Of a stretch of DNA of 64,000 bases, positions 34,966 through 43,133 are shown in pieces. The notes beneath the pieces were generated by a model, which saw only the letters and a program-made list of their open reading frames with translations, made no database searches and was not told the DNA's origin. The stretch is from Elusimicrobia bacterium RIFOXYA12_FULL_51_18 (GTDB lineage Bacteria; Elusimicrobiota; Elusimicrobia; Elusimicrobiales; UBA9959): NCBI GenBank assembly GCA_001800245.1, contig MGVA01000028.1:118452-182451 (forward strand). The letters are read 5' to 3'. Numbering within the stretch: position 1 is the first letter of the stretch; the number at the start of each line of letters is the position of its first letter. Made by a program: the position numbers and the translations under genes.

Positions 34966-35815
34966 CGGCCATTTTCCCCTGTTATATTCCCTGGTTGAAG
35001 ATTTCTCCACCGGCCGGACCAGGACCGAAGAGGAACTCTGGGATTACCTTATTAGGAAGACCTCCTCCGTGATAGGCTGCCACGCCGCCACTTATTTTGA
35101 GGTTGACGAAGTCCAGAAGACGCTGACTTTCAGGCATAGCATAGGGCCCGTGGGCGCGGACCTGTCCGGAGTCAGTTTCGGTTACCAGGGAATAGTAGGT
35201 TGGTGCGCGGAAAACCGCAAACCTCTTCTGGTGAACAACGTGGAGACGGATCCAAGGTTCACTAAAAAAGTGGATCATGGCACCGGCTTTAAGACCAAAA
35301 ACGCTCTGGCCGTACCCGCGGTTTCCGGCGGCAAACTTTTAGGAGTGGTGGAGTTTATTAATGCTATAGAGGGGGCTTTCAACGAGCAGGATCTGCAGTT
35401 GGCCGCTATGATCACCCATTGCGCGGCGAGGGATATTTATATCAGCCGTCTGGAGGTCACTATCAGGCAGCTCAGCCTTAGAGGCGAAAGCACCATTAAT
35501 AATCTGTCCGGCGGGTTTATCGGAGTGGATCTGGAGGGGAAAGTGATCTTCTTCAATCCAAAGGCCAAGGAAATTTTTGCCGTGGGAGATGAGTACCTCA
35601 ATAAAAATATCATTACCCTTTTTAACCTTTCCCCGGACGTGGTCGGCGCCATAGGCGATGTGCTTAAGCAGGGGAAGACCGTGCGGCGCCAGGAATTTAG
35701 GTATTCCGTGAACGGCGCGGTCAAAGTTATCGGCTACAGTTCTATAAATATAAAGGGCGTGGACGGAAAAGTGATAGGCGCCGGCGTAATTTTTCAGGAT
35801 ATAACAAACCTGTAG
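34958..35815 (+). CDS. GAF-PAS signalling protein without output domain
   Basis: About 285 residues from the ATG at 34958, which overlaps the amidase stop by eight bases and has AAGAAGG upstream. Residues about 25-170 form a GAF domain (GCHAATYFEVDE, YQGIVGWCAENRKPLLVNNV, LAVPAVSGGKLLGVVEFINA). Residues about 185-285 form a PAS domain (SGGFIGVDLEGKVIFFNPKA, closing VIGAGVIFQDIT). Nothing like a kinase, cyclase or DNA-binding domain follows. It may modulate a partner, possibly the PAS kinase at 50.6 kb. Confidence 0.78.
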   Translation: MNSGHFPLLYSLVEDFSTGRTRTEEELWDYLIRKTSSVIGCHAATYFEVDEVQKTLTFRHSIGPVGADLSGVSFGYQGIVGWCAENRKPLLVNNVETDPRFTKKVDHGTGFKTKNALAVPAVSGGKLLGVVEFINAIEGAFNEQDLQLAAMITHCAARDIYISRLEVTIRQLSLRGESTINNLSGGFIGVDLEGKVIFFNPKAKEIFAVGDEYLNKNIITLFNLSPDVVGAIGDVLKQGKTVRRQEFRYSVNGAVKVIGYSSINIKGVDGKVIGAGVIFQDITNL

Positions 35816-35871
35816 TAGGCTGAGGGGGTGAAGGTTTGTAAAGGAATTTTCTCAACTTCAGCCTTAAGTCT

Positions 35872-36501
35872 TCAGCCTTTCTTGGGACAAAGGTCTTTAA
35901 GCGGGCATTTTTCACACATGGGTTTGCGGGCGTTGCAGAGAATCCGGCCGTGGCGTATTACCGCGTGGGCGAACCAGATCCAGTCTCTTTTTTTGATAAT
36001 CCCCATTAAATCTTTTTCTATTTTCCCGGGCTCGGTTTCTCTGGTCAGGCCCAGCCGGAACGCCACTCTTTTGACGTGGGTATCCACAACCACTCCAGAG
36101 GCTATGGCGAAACCTGATCCTAATACCACGTTGGCCGTCTTCCTGGCGACTCCGCGCAGGGTCAGCAGGCTGGTCATATCTGCCGGCACTTTACCGCCGA
36201 AATTACCGGCCAGGGCGTTGGAAGTCTCTTTCAGGGCGAGAGCTTTGGAATGATAAAAGCCGGTGGAGCGGATAAGTATTTCCAGATCCATGAGCGGCGC
36301 CGAGCCCATCTCCTTCGGCCTGGGGTATTTTTTGAAGAGGGCGGGCGTGACCATGTTGACCCGCTCGTCGGTGCATTGCGCGGAGAGAATGGTGGAGATC
36401 AGCAGCTGGAACGGATTTTTATGCTTAAGCGAACACTCCGCCGCCGGATAAGATTTCTTAAGGGTTTTAACTATTTCCAGGATGCGGGTCTTTTCATCCA
36501 T
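35872..36501 (-). CDS. nth: endonuclease III (DNA glycosylase/AP lyase)
   Basis: A 209-residue HhH-GPD glycosylase. The helix-hairpin-helix LRGVARKTANVVLG carries the catalytic Lys121; the catalytic Asp140 lies in VVVDTHVKRVAFRLGL. The C-terminal four-cysteine [4Fe-4S] site is complete in CNARKPMCEKCPLKDLC. It removes oxidised pyrimidines. The length is standard. The gene is convergent with the GAF-PAS gene and stands 35 bases downstream of the GapN-like gene. Confidence 0.96.
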   Translation of the reverse strand: MDEKTRILEIVKTLKKSYPAAECSLKHKNPFQLLISTILSAQCTDERVNMVTPALFKKYPRPKEMGSAPLMDLEILIRSTGFYHSKALALKETSNALAGNFGGKVPADMTSLLTLRGVARKTANVVLGSGFAIASGVVVDTHVKRVAFRLGLTRETEPGKIEKDLMGIIKKRDWIWFAHAVIRHGRILCNARKPMCEKCPLKDLCPKKG

Positions 36502-36536
36502 ATGTCAACAGCTTGTCCGGCCGGCCAACGGTTCCT

Positions 36537-38162
36537 TTAAAGAATGAAATCCGTACTCAGGAACTTTGATTTGCGGCCGCGGATAATGCTCCGTATTAAT
36601 TTTTTATTCGCGGAGGAGTCTTTTGCCGCCACCAGGGTGCGGATAGAGAACACCCGCAGGGCGTCCGACACGGAGAGCGTTCCCTCGGCCGAGTCTTTAC
36701 GCCCCGTGAAAGGGAAAATGTCGGGGCCGCGCTGGCACTGGCTGTTTATGTTCACCCGGCAGACCTGGTTCACCAGCGTGTCCAGCATCGGAGCTATTTT
36801 ATTCATGTCGGCGCCAAAGACGCTTACTTGCTGGCCGAAGTCGGAATCCACCACATATTTAAGCGGTTCTTTGATGTCGTCGAACGGCGCTACGGGGATG
36901 ACGGGGCCGAACTGCTCTTCACGCCAGAGCCGCATGCGCTTATTGACCGGATAAACCACCGCGGGATAGACGAAGTTGCCGTTGGTAAGCCCGCCGCTTT
37001 CGTTTATTACTTTGGCGCCGTGCTTTTTTGCGTCGGCAATTACGCCGGCCAGGTAAGGTATCTTTTCGTCCTCCGGGAGCGGAGTTATCTTAACTCCCGG
37101 CTCCCAGGGCATGCCGGTCTTTATCCCGTCTATCCCGGTTATCAGTTTTTTCAGGAACTCGCTCCGGATTGAGCGGTGAACGAATAGTATTTTCAGGGCG
37201 GTGCAGCGCTGGCCGTTATAGGAAAGGGCCCCCGTAAGCGATTCCCCGACCGCCAGATCTATGTCGGCGTCGGGCAGAACTATCCCGGCGTTCTTGGCGT
37301 CCAACCCCAGTACGCAGCGCAGGCGGTGCGGTTTAGGGTGTTGCTGTTTCAGGATATCGGCCACTTTACTGGAGCCGATAAAGGCCAGCACGTCGACTTT
37401 TCCGGTCTTCATGATGGGGCCGATGATCCTGCGCCCGGCGCCGTAAAGCGTATTCACCACGCCCTTTGGGAAAGAGTCGCGGAAGGCTTCCAGAAGAGGC
37501 CGGTGAAGGAGCACCCCGTATTTCGGCGGTTTGAAGACTACGGTATTGCCCATGAGAATAGCCGGTATCAAAGTGGTGAAGGTTTCGTTGAGCGGGTAAT
37601 TGTAAGGACCCATGCACAGCGCTACGCCCAGCGGCGCCCGCTTTATCTGGGCGATGACGCCCTGCGTAATGCTGAACCGCGAAGATGTCCGGTCCAGATC
37701 TTTGAGCGCGTTGATCGTGTCAACGATGTAGTCCACCGTGCGGTCGAATTCTTTCTCCGAATCTTCAAGGGATTTACCTATCTCCCACATCAGCAGCTTT
37801 ACCACAGCGGTCCGCCGCTCCCGCATCCTGTAAACGAAATCCTCCACGCGGGCTATGCGTTCTTCCACGGTGCTGGTGGGCCATGAGCCTTTGCCCTCGT
37901 CATAGGCGTTTACCGCCGCGTTCAGCGCGTCCAAAGCCTCTTTTTCCGTCATTAGCGGATAGGAACCCAGGTATTTGCGCTCAAGGCCTTTTTTGCCAAG
38001 GTGAACGCTCACAGGGGAAAAAACCTTCTGCGCCGGACCCCGCCAGCGCTTCAGTTTTCCGTCCAGAAGATATTCCTTCTGTTCCAGGGGCCTCACCGCC
38101 GCGGCCTTAGGGATTTCCTTTTCGGCGGGGAAAATATTCCTCACTTTGTCGGCTATTTTCAT
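36537..38162 (-). CDS. GapN-like NADP-dependent aldehyde dehydrogenase
   Basis: A 541-residue aldehyde dehydrogenase closest in pattern to non-phosphorylating glyceraldehyde-3-phosphate dehydrogenases (ALDH11-type). Evidence: MGPYNYPLNETFTTLIPAIL, NTVVFKPPKYG, catalytic cysteine motif SYNGQRCTALKILF and EEQFGPVIPVAPF. The N-terminal 50 residues are an extra segment. At the usual catalytic glutamate (LELGGK) the sequence reads VLGLDAKN, with Gly near position 286. GapN would turn G3P to 3-phosphoglycerate with NADPH formation. Family firm, exact substrate inferred. Confidence 0.8.
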   Translation of the reverse strand: MKIADKVRNIFPAEKEIPKAAAVRPLEQKEYLLDGKLKRWRGPAQKVFSPVSVHLGKKGLERKYLGSYPLMTEKEALDALNAAVNAYDEGKGSWPTSTVEERIARVEDFVYRMRERRTAVVKLLMWEIGKSLEDSEKEFDRTVDYIVDTINALKDLDRTSSRFSITQGVIAQIKRAPLGVALCMGPYNYPLNETFTTLIPAILMGNTVVFKPPKYGVLLHRPLLEAFRDSFPKGVVNTLYGAGRRIIGPIMKTGKVDVLAFIGSSKVADILKQQHPKPHRLRCVLGLDAKNAGIVLPDADIDLAVGESLTGALSYNGQRCTALKILFVHRSIRSEFLKKLITGIDGIKTGMPWEPGVKITPLPEDEKIPYLAGVIADAKKHGAKVINESGGLTNGNFVYPAVVYPVNKRMRLWREEQFGPVIPVAPFDDIKEPLKYVVDSDFGQQVSVFGADMNKIAPMLDTLVNQVCRVNINSQCQRGPDIFPFTGRKDSAEGTLSVSDALRVFSIRTLVAAKDSSANKKLIRSIIRGRKSKFLSTDFIL

Positions 38163-40171
38163 TTTTCCCTTTCTTGTTTGATAACCCGCCGGAAGAATAT
38201 TTTTTTCTCCCGCGCGGTCATTCCGTTCTTCGCTTTTTTGAAGTCCGCGCCGAATTTTTCCGCGAAGGTCGCTTCGCGTACCGTGCCGGTGTCTTTGGTG
38301 GCTTCTATCAGCATGCCGGAGCCGGAATACAGCATCACGTGGTCGATGGCGGAATGGTTTCCGGCCTTGCTGGAAAATATTAGGTCTCCGGGCAGCATCG
38401 TTTCAGGTTTTACCGGGAAAGAAGCTGAAAGCTGGTCGTCTGCGTTGCGCGGCAGGTCCAGCCCCCAGACCCGATAGATCACGTTTATCAGGCCCGAGCA
38501 GTCTATGCCGTAGCCGGAGCGTCCGCCCCAGTAGTATTTGTCGCCCAGGAACTGACGGGCGGTCTCGATTATCTTTTTGCGCAGGTCCCCGCTTTTCAGG
38601 ATAATGGGCAGGAGGTTGAGGTCCTTTTCGCTGATCAGCGCGTTGTCCCCGCCGGGCAGCAGTATCCGGACGAAAGGATTTTTATCCCGGCCCAGTATCC
38701 TGACCCGCGTTCCGATGGAAAGTTCCGAAAGGCCGCCTTCCTTAATGGAAGCCCTTTTAGTCCTGATTACGGCGTCCGGTTCCATTAGCGGCCGGAAAGC
38801 GGCCAGTCTAGCCTCTATCCAGCCGGAGTAAGGCGTTAAGTTTTTATCCGCCCGGTTTTCTTTGTGCGGCTGTTCCGAAGCTTCCACCTTAAGCCAGGCG
38901 TTTCGCGTCTCGCCGAATCTTACGTTTTCAAGCGGCAGGATCTGGCTCTCGATAAAGCTGGCCTTATCGTCTTTTCCGGATTCCAGCGGTTTGGCGAAAA
39001 GCTCGGCCAGCGGCGGCCGAGCCGTAAGAGGCATGTTGGAGAAAGGGGTTATTATATAGGCCGTGCCTGATTTATTCTTAAGCCAGGCCCGTGCGAATTC
39101 CTTTCGATCGTACACGCGTTCCACGGTTTTCTCATCCGGCGCGGCGGGGTCGTTGGCCAGGATATCGCCCTTCGCGTTAAAGCCTTTGATTACCAGAAGA
39201 TGTCCCCTGGTTTTTTTGAGCGGGGATCTTTTCAGTTCGTCCGGACCGAAAGTCACGCTTGCCACCAGGGGTATGCCGGCGGACAGGTATAGCGCGGCCT
39301 CTTCCAGCGAGTCAAAGCGGGCGGGCCAGGCGTAAAGGCCCAGGCCACCGGCGTACATGGTGTTAAAAGTCCAGTTGCCGTAGATGTTCTCAGTGGCGTC
39401 CAGCACGCAAGCAGCTGTGTTCAGTACCTGCGTTCTCAAGCCGAAACGGTTGAGGACCATGGTCAGGGAAGCGGGGCTGCAGATATCTTTCGAGTAATCG
39501 ACCTGCTGCGCCATCTGCGAAACTACTGGCACGTCCAGCCGAACTTGCTTGAAGGCCGCCGGTTTTTTAATGGCGCAGGCTTCGTTGTAAGGCGCGGCTG
39601 TGTCGGTGTAGGTTACTGAAACCAACCGTAAGAACGCCTGCGAGGCGGCTTCGGCCGTGAGCGTTATGCGGTAGCGAAGATACCGGTTTTTAGACGACAA
39701 TACCAAAGTGTCTATTTCCATACGGCCGAAAGGATTCTGCTGGCCTTTTAAGCTGGTTTTATCCCCGGATGGGCTGAAAACTCCGAATTCGAACCACGGG
39801 CTCCAATCGGTTTCGTTCTTTACCTGCACCGCCAGCTCCAGTCGGTCCCGGGGCCCGAGGGCGGCGTTGGCGCCGGCTAGTACCTGGTCGAATGGCATGG
39901 CCGTCTTCATAGGCGCGGAGGTTAAAACGGCTGTGACGGTTTTGGAACTGTCGGTTAAGGTCTTAAACACGCCATCCGGCAGGTCCGCAGTTTTGAAACC
40001 CAGGATCTCCGCGTTCTCAAAGTCGCCCGGCATCAGATGTACTATCGAGATGGAACGCGCAGGGCAGGGGGAAGTCTGGTTTTGGGCTTTGGTTTGGATG
40101 GTCATAACTTTCAGTAATGTAAATAACGTGAGTGGACTGATTTTCACAATACTTCTCGCAGGCGCCGCCAA
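38159..40171 (-). CDS. protein with C39-like peptidase and NlpC/P60 domains
   Basis: A 670-residue protein with two papain-like domains. Around residues 210-370 lies a C39-like domain (SKDICSPASLTMVLNRFG with the likely Cys, GHLLVIKGFNAKGDILANDPA with the His). At about 540-670 is an NlpC/P60 domain: YYWGGRSGYGIDCSGLINV (Cys) and SAIDHVMLYSG (His). The latter cleaves peptidoglycan peptide stems. The first 200 residues are a beta-rich domain. An SH3-like region (RASIKEGGLSELSIGTRVRI) precedes NlpC. The start is uncertain. It overlaps the GapN-like gene by four bases. Confidence 0.75.
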   Translation of the reverse strand: MAAPARSIVKISPLTLFTLLKVMTIQTKAQNQTSPCPARSISIVHLMPGDFENAEILGFKTADLPDGVFKTLTDSSKTVTAVLTSAPMKTAMPFDQVLAGANAALGPRDRLELAVQVKNETDWSPWFEFGVFSPSGDKTSLKGQQNPFGRMEIDTLVLSSKNRYLRYRITLTAEAASQAFLRLVSVTYTDTAAPYNEACAIKKPAAFKQVRLDVPVVSQMAQQVDYSKDICSPASLTMVLNRFGLRTQVLNTAACVLDATENIYGNWTFNTMYAGGLGLYAWPARFDSLEEAALYLSAGIPLVASVTFGPDELKRSPLKKTRGHLLVIKGFNAKGDILANDPAAPDEKTVERVYDRKEFARAWLKNKSGTAYIITPFSNMPLTARPPLAELFAKPLESGKDDKASFIESQILPLENVRFGETRNAWLKVEASEQPHKENRADKNLTPYSGWIEARLAAFRPLMEPDAVIRTKRASIKEGGLSELSIGTRVRILGRDKNPFVRILLPGGDNALISEKDLNLLPIILKSGDLRKKIIETARQFLGDKYYWGGRSGYGIDCSGLINVIYRVWGLDLPRNADDQLSASFPVKPETMLPGDLIFSSKAGNHSAIDHVMLYSGSGMLIEATKDTGTVREATFAEKFGADFKKAKNGMTAREKKIFFRRVIKQEREK

Positions 40172-40261
40172 AGATGTTCCGGCCCGCTCAATATCCTATA
40201 ATCATAGTATCAAAAAAATTAGCGGGGTGGAATTACGAATAAAAAAGAACATCTTGAATTC

Positions 40262-40684
40262 ATGAAGGAAGCCCTTAAAGAGGCCCGGAAAGGGCTTAAG
40301 GAAGGCGGCATTCCCATCGGCGCCGTGCTGGTGCGGGGAGGCAAAATTATAGGCCGCGGTCACAACAGGCGCGTGCAGAAATTATCCGCCATCCTGCATG
40401 CCGAAATGGACTGCCTTGAAAACGCGGGCCGCCTGAAAGCGGCCGATTACGCCGAATGCGTGATCTATTCCACGCTCTCGCCCTGCCCCATGTGTACCGG
40501 CGCTATTTTGCTCTATAAGATCCCGACCGTGGTTATAGGTGAAAACCGGACTTTTCAGGGGCCTGAAAGCTATTCCGGGAAGTTCTTGAAGCTGATAAAT
40601 CTGGACCTGCCGGAATGCCGCGCCCTGATGGCCGGCTTTATAGCGGAAAAGCCGGAATTATGGGATGAAGACATCGGAGAGTAG
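40262..40684 (+). CDS. cytosine/nucleoside deaminase
   Basis: A 140-residue zinc deaminase. Catalytic motifs HAEMDCLENAG (His46, Glu48) and TLSPCPMCTGAILL (Cys75, Cys78) are complete. The order, size and the end segment FKSGPES-like TFQGPESYSG resemble fungal-type cytosine deaminases and their bacterial relatives rather than TadA. In frame upstream lie codons for TNKKEHLEF, which fit the family, but the only starts there are non-standard (ATT at 40232 after GGGGTGG). The true N-terminus may be 10 residues longer. Role: pyrimidine salvage. Confidence 0.85.
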   Translation: MKEALKEARKGLKEGGIPIGAVLVRGGKIIGRGHNRRVQKLSAILHAEMDCLENAGRLKAADYAECVIYSTLSPCPMCTGAILLYKIPTVVIGENRTFQGPESYSGKFLKLINLDLPECRALMAGFIAEKPELWDEDIGE

Positions 40685-40791
40685 GGAGGAATTATTGGTT
40701 ACCGGTTGTTAGTTGTTGGGGGGTGGGTGGGGGATACCGGTTTTCCCCAACAACCAACTATCAACAACTTCTTTCTGTTTTCGGATTATCG

Positions 40792-40820
40792 TTGACTTTG
40801 TGGCGGGATAATGACATAAT
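40792..40820 (+). promoter_or_regulatory. sigma-70-type promoter of the RRM protein gene
   Basis: TTGACT (40792-40797) and CATAAT (40815-40820) are separated by exactly 17 bases. They give a leader of about 115 bases before the RRM gene, which holds AGGAGGAT as ribosome site. Confidence 0.7.
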
Positions 40821-40942
40821 ATCTATAACAGCATTCCTGAGAATCGAATTTGGTTGCGCTATCTGACCTAGCAACTTCGGTAAGGGCGCGCAGAGCGAAT
40901 GGGTTTGAAGGTTTGTTTGAAATGCTAGGAGGATAGAATACA

Positions 40943-41281
40943 ATGAGCAAGAGAATATATGTGGGTGGTTTGCCTTTTTCAGCCAATGACGAGCAGCTGA
41001 GCGCGGTTTTCGCGGCGCACGGCTCCGTTACCAGCGCTAAAGTCATAACCGACAAGTTCAGCGGTCAGTCCAGGGGCTTCGGCTTCGTGGAAATGGCCAA
41101 TGACGCGGAAGCGATGGCTGCCATAGAGAAGCTTAACGGCTCCGACATGGAAGGCCGCAAACTTACCGTGAACGAAGCCCGGCCGATGGAAGCCCGCGAT
41201 GGCGGCTCCCGCGGTGGACGCGGCGGCGGTTTCGGCGGCGGACGCGGCGGTCGCGATAGCGGCGGCGGTAACCGCTGGTAA
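40943..41281 (+). CDS. RRM-type RNA-binding protein with glycine-rich tail
   Basis: A 112-residue protein. One RNA recognition motif (3-80) has RNP2 IYVGGL (5-10) and RNP1 RGFGFVEM (44-51); both aromatic contacts are present. A tail of Gly/Arg repeats (GGRGGGFGGGRGGRDSG) follows. Such bacterial proteins are often cold- or stress-induced RNA chaperones; the 115-base leader would allow such control. A strong promoter, ribosome site and terminator make it a single-gene transcription unit. Confidence 0.95.
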   Translation: MSKRIYVGGLPFSANDEQLSAVFAAHGSVTSAKVITDKFSGQSRGFGFVEMANDAEAMAAIEKLNGSDMEGRKLTVNEARPMEARDGGSRGGRGGGFGGGRGGRDSGGGNRW

Positions 41282-41314
41282 ACCAGCCTCTAAAATTTCG
41301 CAACCGAAGTTTTC

Positions 41315-41346
41315 CCCGGCCCCTGATAAAGGGGCCGGGTTTTTTT
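41315..41346 (+). terminator. strong terminator after the RRM gene
   Basis: CCCGGCCCC (41315-41323) and GGGGCCGGG (41331-41339) pair perfectly around TGATAAA, followed by seven T. Confidence 0.95.
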
Positions 41347-41762
41347 ATCGGACCGTGCGTTCCTCCGGTTTTTAGTGGCTGTTATGTATTACCGTATTTC
41401 CCGTTATAACTTGGGAAGTGCGCGGGTCCAATCTGGATGAGAGCATATGCCGGTGAGTTGCGGGGTTTGTTGTAAAGCGGGGGGCTGAGGCGGTTCCCGG
41501 ACTAGTGCTCGGACCTTCAAAACACCGCGTATTATCCGGTCAGAGCGCCAGCTGTTTCTGGGCATAAATACTCTTGTGGAATAGGCCCTTTGGCACTTTT
41601 CGAGCGAGGTATTGCGCTGTAAACTCTGATATGACCCGTAAGTTCGGAAACAACGCTGTGGCGCCCATATGTTGTGGGGGTGATTCTTTTTATATACAAT
41701 ATGTGGGATTTGAGTCAGCGAGGTTTGCCGGATGCAAATGACCGCTATACAGAGGAAACAAC
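41347..41762 (+). promoter_or_regulatory. non-coding region with a possible promoter at 41672-41700
   Basis: No gene or RNA is recognised in these 416 bases. Near the right end TTGTGG (41672-41677) and TACAAT (41695-41700) are spaced 17 bases apart and could drive the metallo-beta-lactamase gene. Its ATG is preceded by AGAGGAAAC. Confidence 0.35.
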
Positions 41763-42743
41763 ATGTTTAAACGAGTTCTATTCACCGCGCTCTTTCTGTT
41801 CAGTGCCTCAAATCTCCGGGCTCAACTCAATGTCTACATTGTTAATGTGGGCCAGGGCGATGCTATCTATGTGGAATTTCCCAACGGTACCAACGCTCTA
41901 GTAGATGGCGGGCCTTCGGGCGAGCTGATCTATAAATTCCTGAAAGAAAAAGGTGTGACAAAAATAGATCGCGTGCTGCTTACGCATCCCCACAGCGATC
42001 ATTACCGCGGCCTTAAAAAGGTTTTCTCCTCCTTTGATGTTAAAAGCTTTTATGATACTAAAGCGGAAAACAGGGATGCCGTCGGAGATAATAACCTTCG
42101 GGAACTGGCCGCCTTGGAGCCCGACTGTAAAACCTATTTTCCCGAGCCCGCCACAGAACTGAAATGGGACTCCCAAGTGACTGTGAAAGTCCTTAACTCG
42201 TGCTTTGAGCCGGTAATCATTCATGACAATGATGAAAATAACAACTGTTCCATGGTAATACGGCTTTATTACAACGGCAACGGCATTCTTCTTATGGGCG
42301 ATTCCGAGGCCACCGTGGAAAATGCCATGATGCGCATATACAAGTCGGGGTTGCGTTCCTCTATCCTGAAAGTGTCCCATCATGGTTCACGATATTCCTC
42401 TACTGCCCCGTTCCTTGCGCGGGTACAGCCTAAATACGCCTACATTTCGGTCGGCCTCGGAAATGTATACGGCCATCCGCATAAAGAAGCCCTGGATCGT
42501 ATTCGGGCCGCCGGCGCGAAGATACTTTTTACAACCGCCGGCACACAGTCATTCACTATTCCCGCCCCGGCGAAAGGCATGCCATTCCCGGCCGAGCCGA
42601 TCATAAATAACGTTAATATGACGGCGGACCAGAAGTTTGAGGATATGACCCTGACCTGGACTCCGCCGGTTTCTATGGATTCAAATTCTCCCGCCTTGAA
42701 CCAGTTGGCTGATTTTTCCGCTCCGGATAACGCGGTGAAATAA
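41763..42743 (+). CDS. secreted ComEC-like metallo-beta-lactamase-fold hydrolase
   Basis: A 326-residue protein with a signal peptide (cleaved near Ala20) and a metallo-beta-lactamase domain. It resembles the soluble C-terminal domain of ComEC: NVGQGDAIYVEFP, ALVDGG, LLTHPHSDHYRGL (His75, His77, Asp79, His80), ILLMGDSEA and ILKVSHHGSRYSS. It has no membrane channel part. ComEC domains are thought to degrade one DNA strand during uptake. An extracellular nuclease or phosphodiesterase is possible. The last 60 residues (beta-rich, TWTPPVSMDS) look like a separate small domain. Confidence 0.8.
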   Translation: MFKRVLFTALFLFSASNLRAQLNVYIVNVGQGDAIYVEFPNGTNALVDGGPSGELIYKFLKEKGVTKIDRVLLTHPHSDHYRGLKKVFSSFDVKSFYDTKAENRDAVGDNNLRELAALEPDCKTYFPEPATELKWDSQVTVKVLNSCFEPVIIHDNDENNNCSMVIRLYYNGNGILLMGDSEATVENAMMRIYKSGLRSSILKVSHHGSRYSSTAPFLARVQPKYAYISVGLGNVYGHPHKEALDRIRAAGAKILFTTAGTQSFTIPAPAKGMPFPAEPIINNVNMTADQKFEDMTLTWTPPVSMDSNSPALNQLADFSAPDNAVK

Positions 42744-42772
42744 GTTTTTATCCGCCCTATCATCAGGCCCCG

Positions 42773-43044
42773 CTAGTGTAGTGCGTCTCACATATCTTTA
42801 CATTTGAAGGCTCAGATTTGAGCCGGATGCGAGGCGTGACGAGCGAGCATACCCGTAGGTATGTGAGCGAGAAGCAACGAAGCAGCCGGCCAAAGATGAG
42901 CCTCCCCCAGGGGGCTGGCCGCTTTTGGGCTGCAACTGCGTCACGAATCGCTTACATAGCCCAGCTATGCCGCGCTCTTCGTTCCTTGTTTCGCTCCAAA
43001 CCCGGCCAGTCAAAAGTCAAGATATGTGAGACGCACTACACTAG
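42773..43044. mobile_element. R1, complete 272-bp MITE-like element
   Basis: A non-coding element with perfect 26-bp terminal inverted repeats, beginning CTAGTGTAGTGCGTCTCACA at 42773 and mirrored at 43044. Imperfect similarity continues about ten bases inward. The interior has hairpins (CATACC/GGTATG near 42849; GCCGGCC/GGCTGGCC). Each end begins with CTAG, compatible with a 4-bp CTAG target duplication (as in IS5-type insertion) or TA duplication. A 72-bp left end occurs at 5638-5709. No transposase is encoded. Confidence 0.9.
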
Positions 43045-43133
43045 GGCCTTTTGATTTTATGAGCCGCACAACCGGGGCTTTTTGGTATTATTTGTTTTTA
43101 TTGTCGTTTATTTCCGGTTATATCGTTTATGAC

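Noticed and set aside
40695-40775. Terminator after the deaminase gene
   Set aside because: An imperfect inverted repeat (TTGTTAGTTGTTGGGG and CCCCAACAACCAACTA) is present, but no T-run follows and pairing is interrupted.
43026-43133. Longer N-terminus of the radical SAM protein
   Set aside because: The extra start is inside the R1 terminal repeat and the added part is a hydrophobic leader not expected for this cytosolic family.
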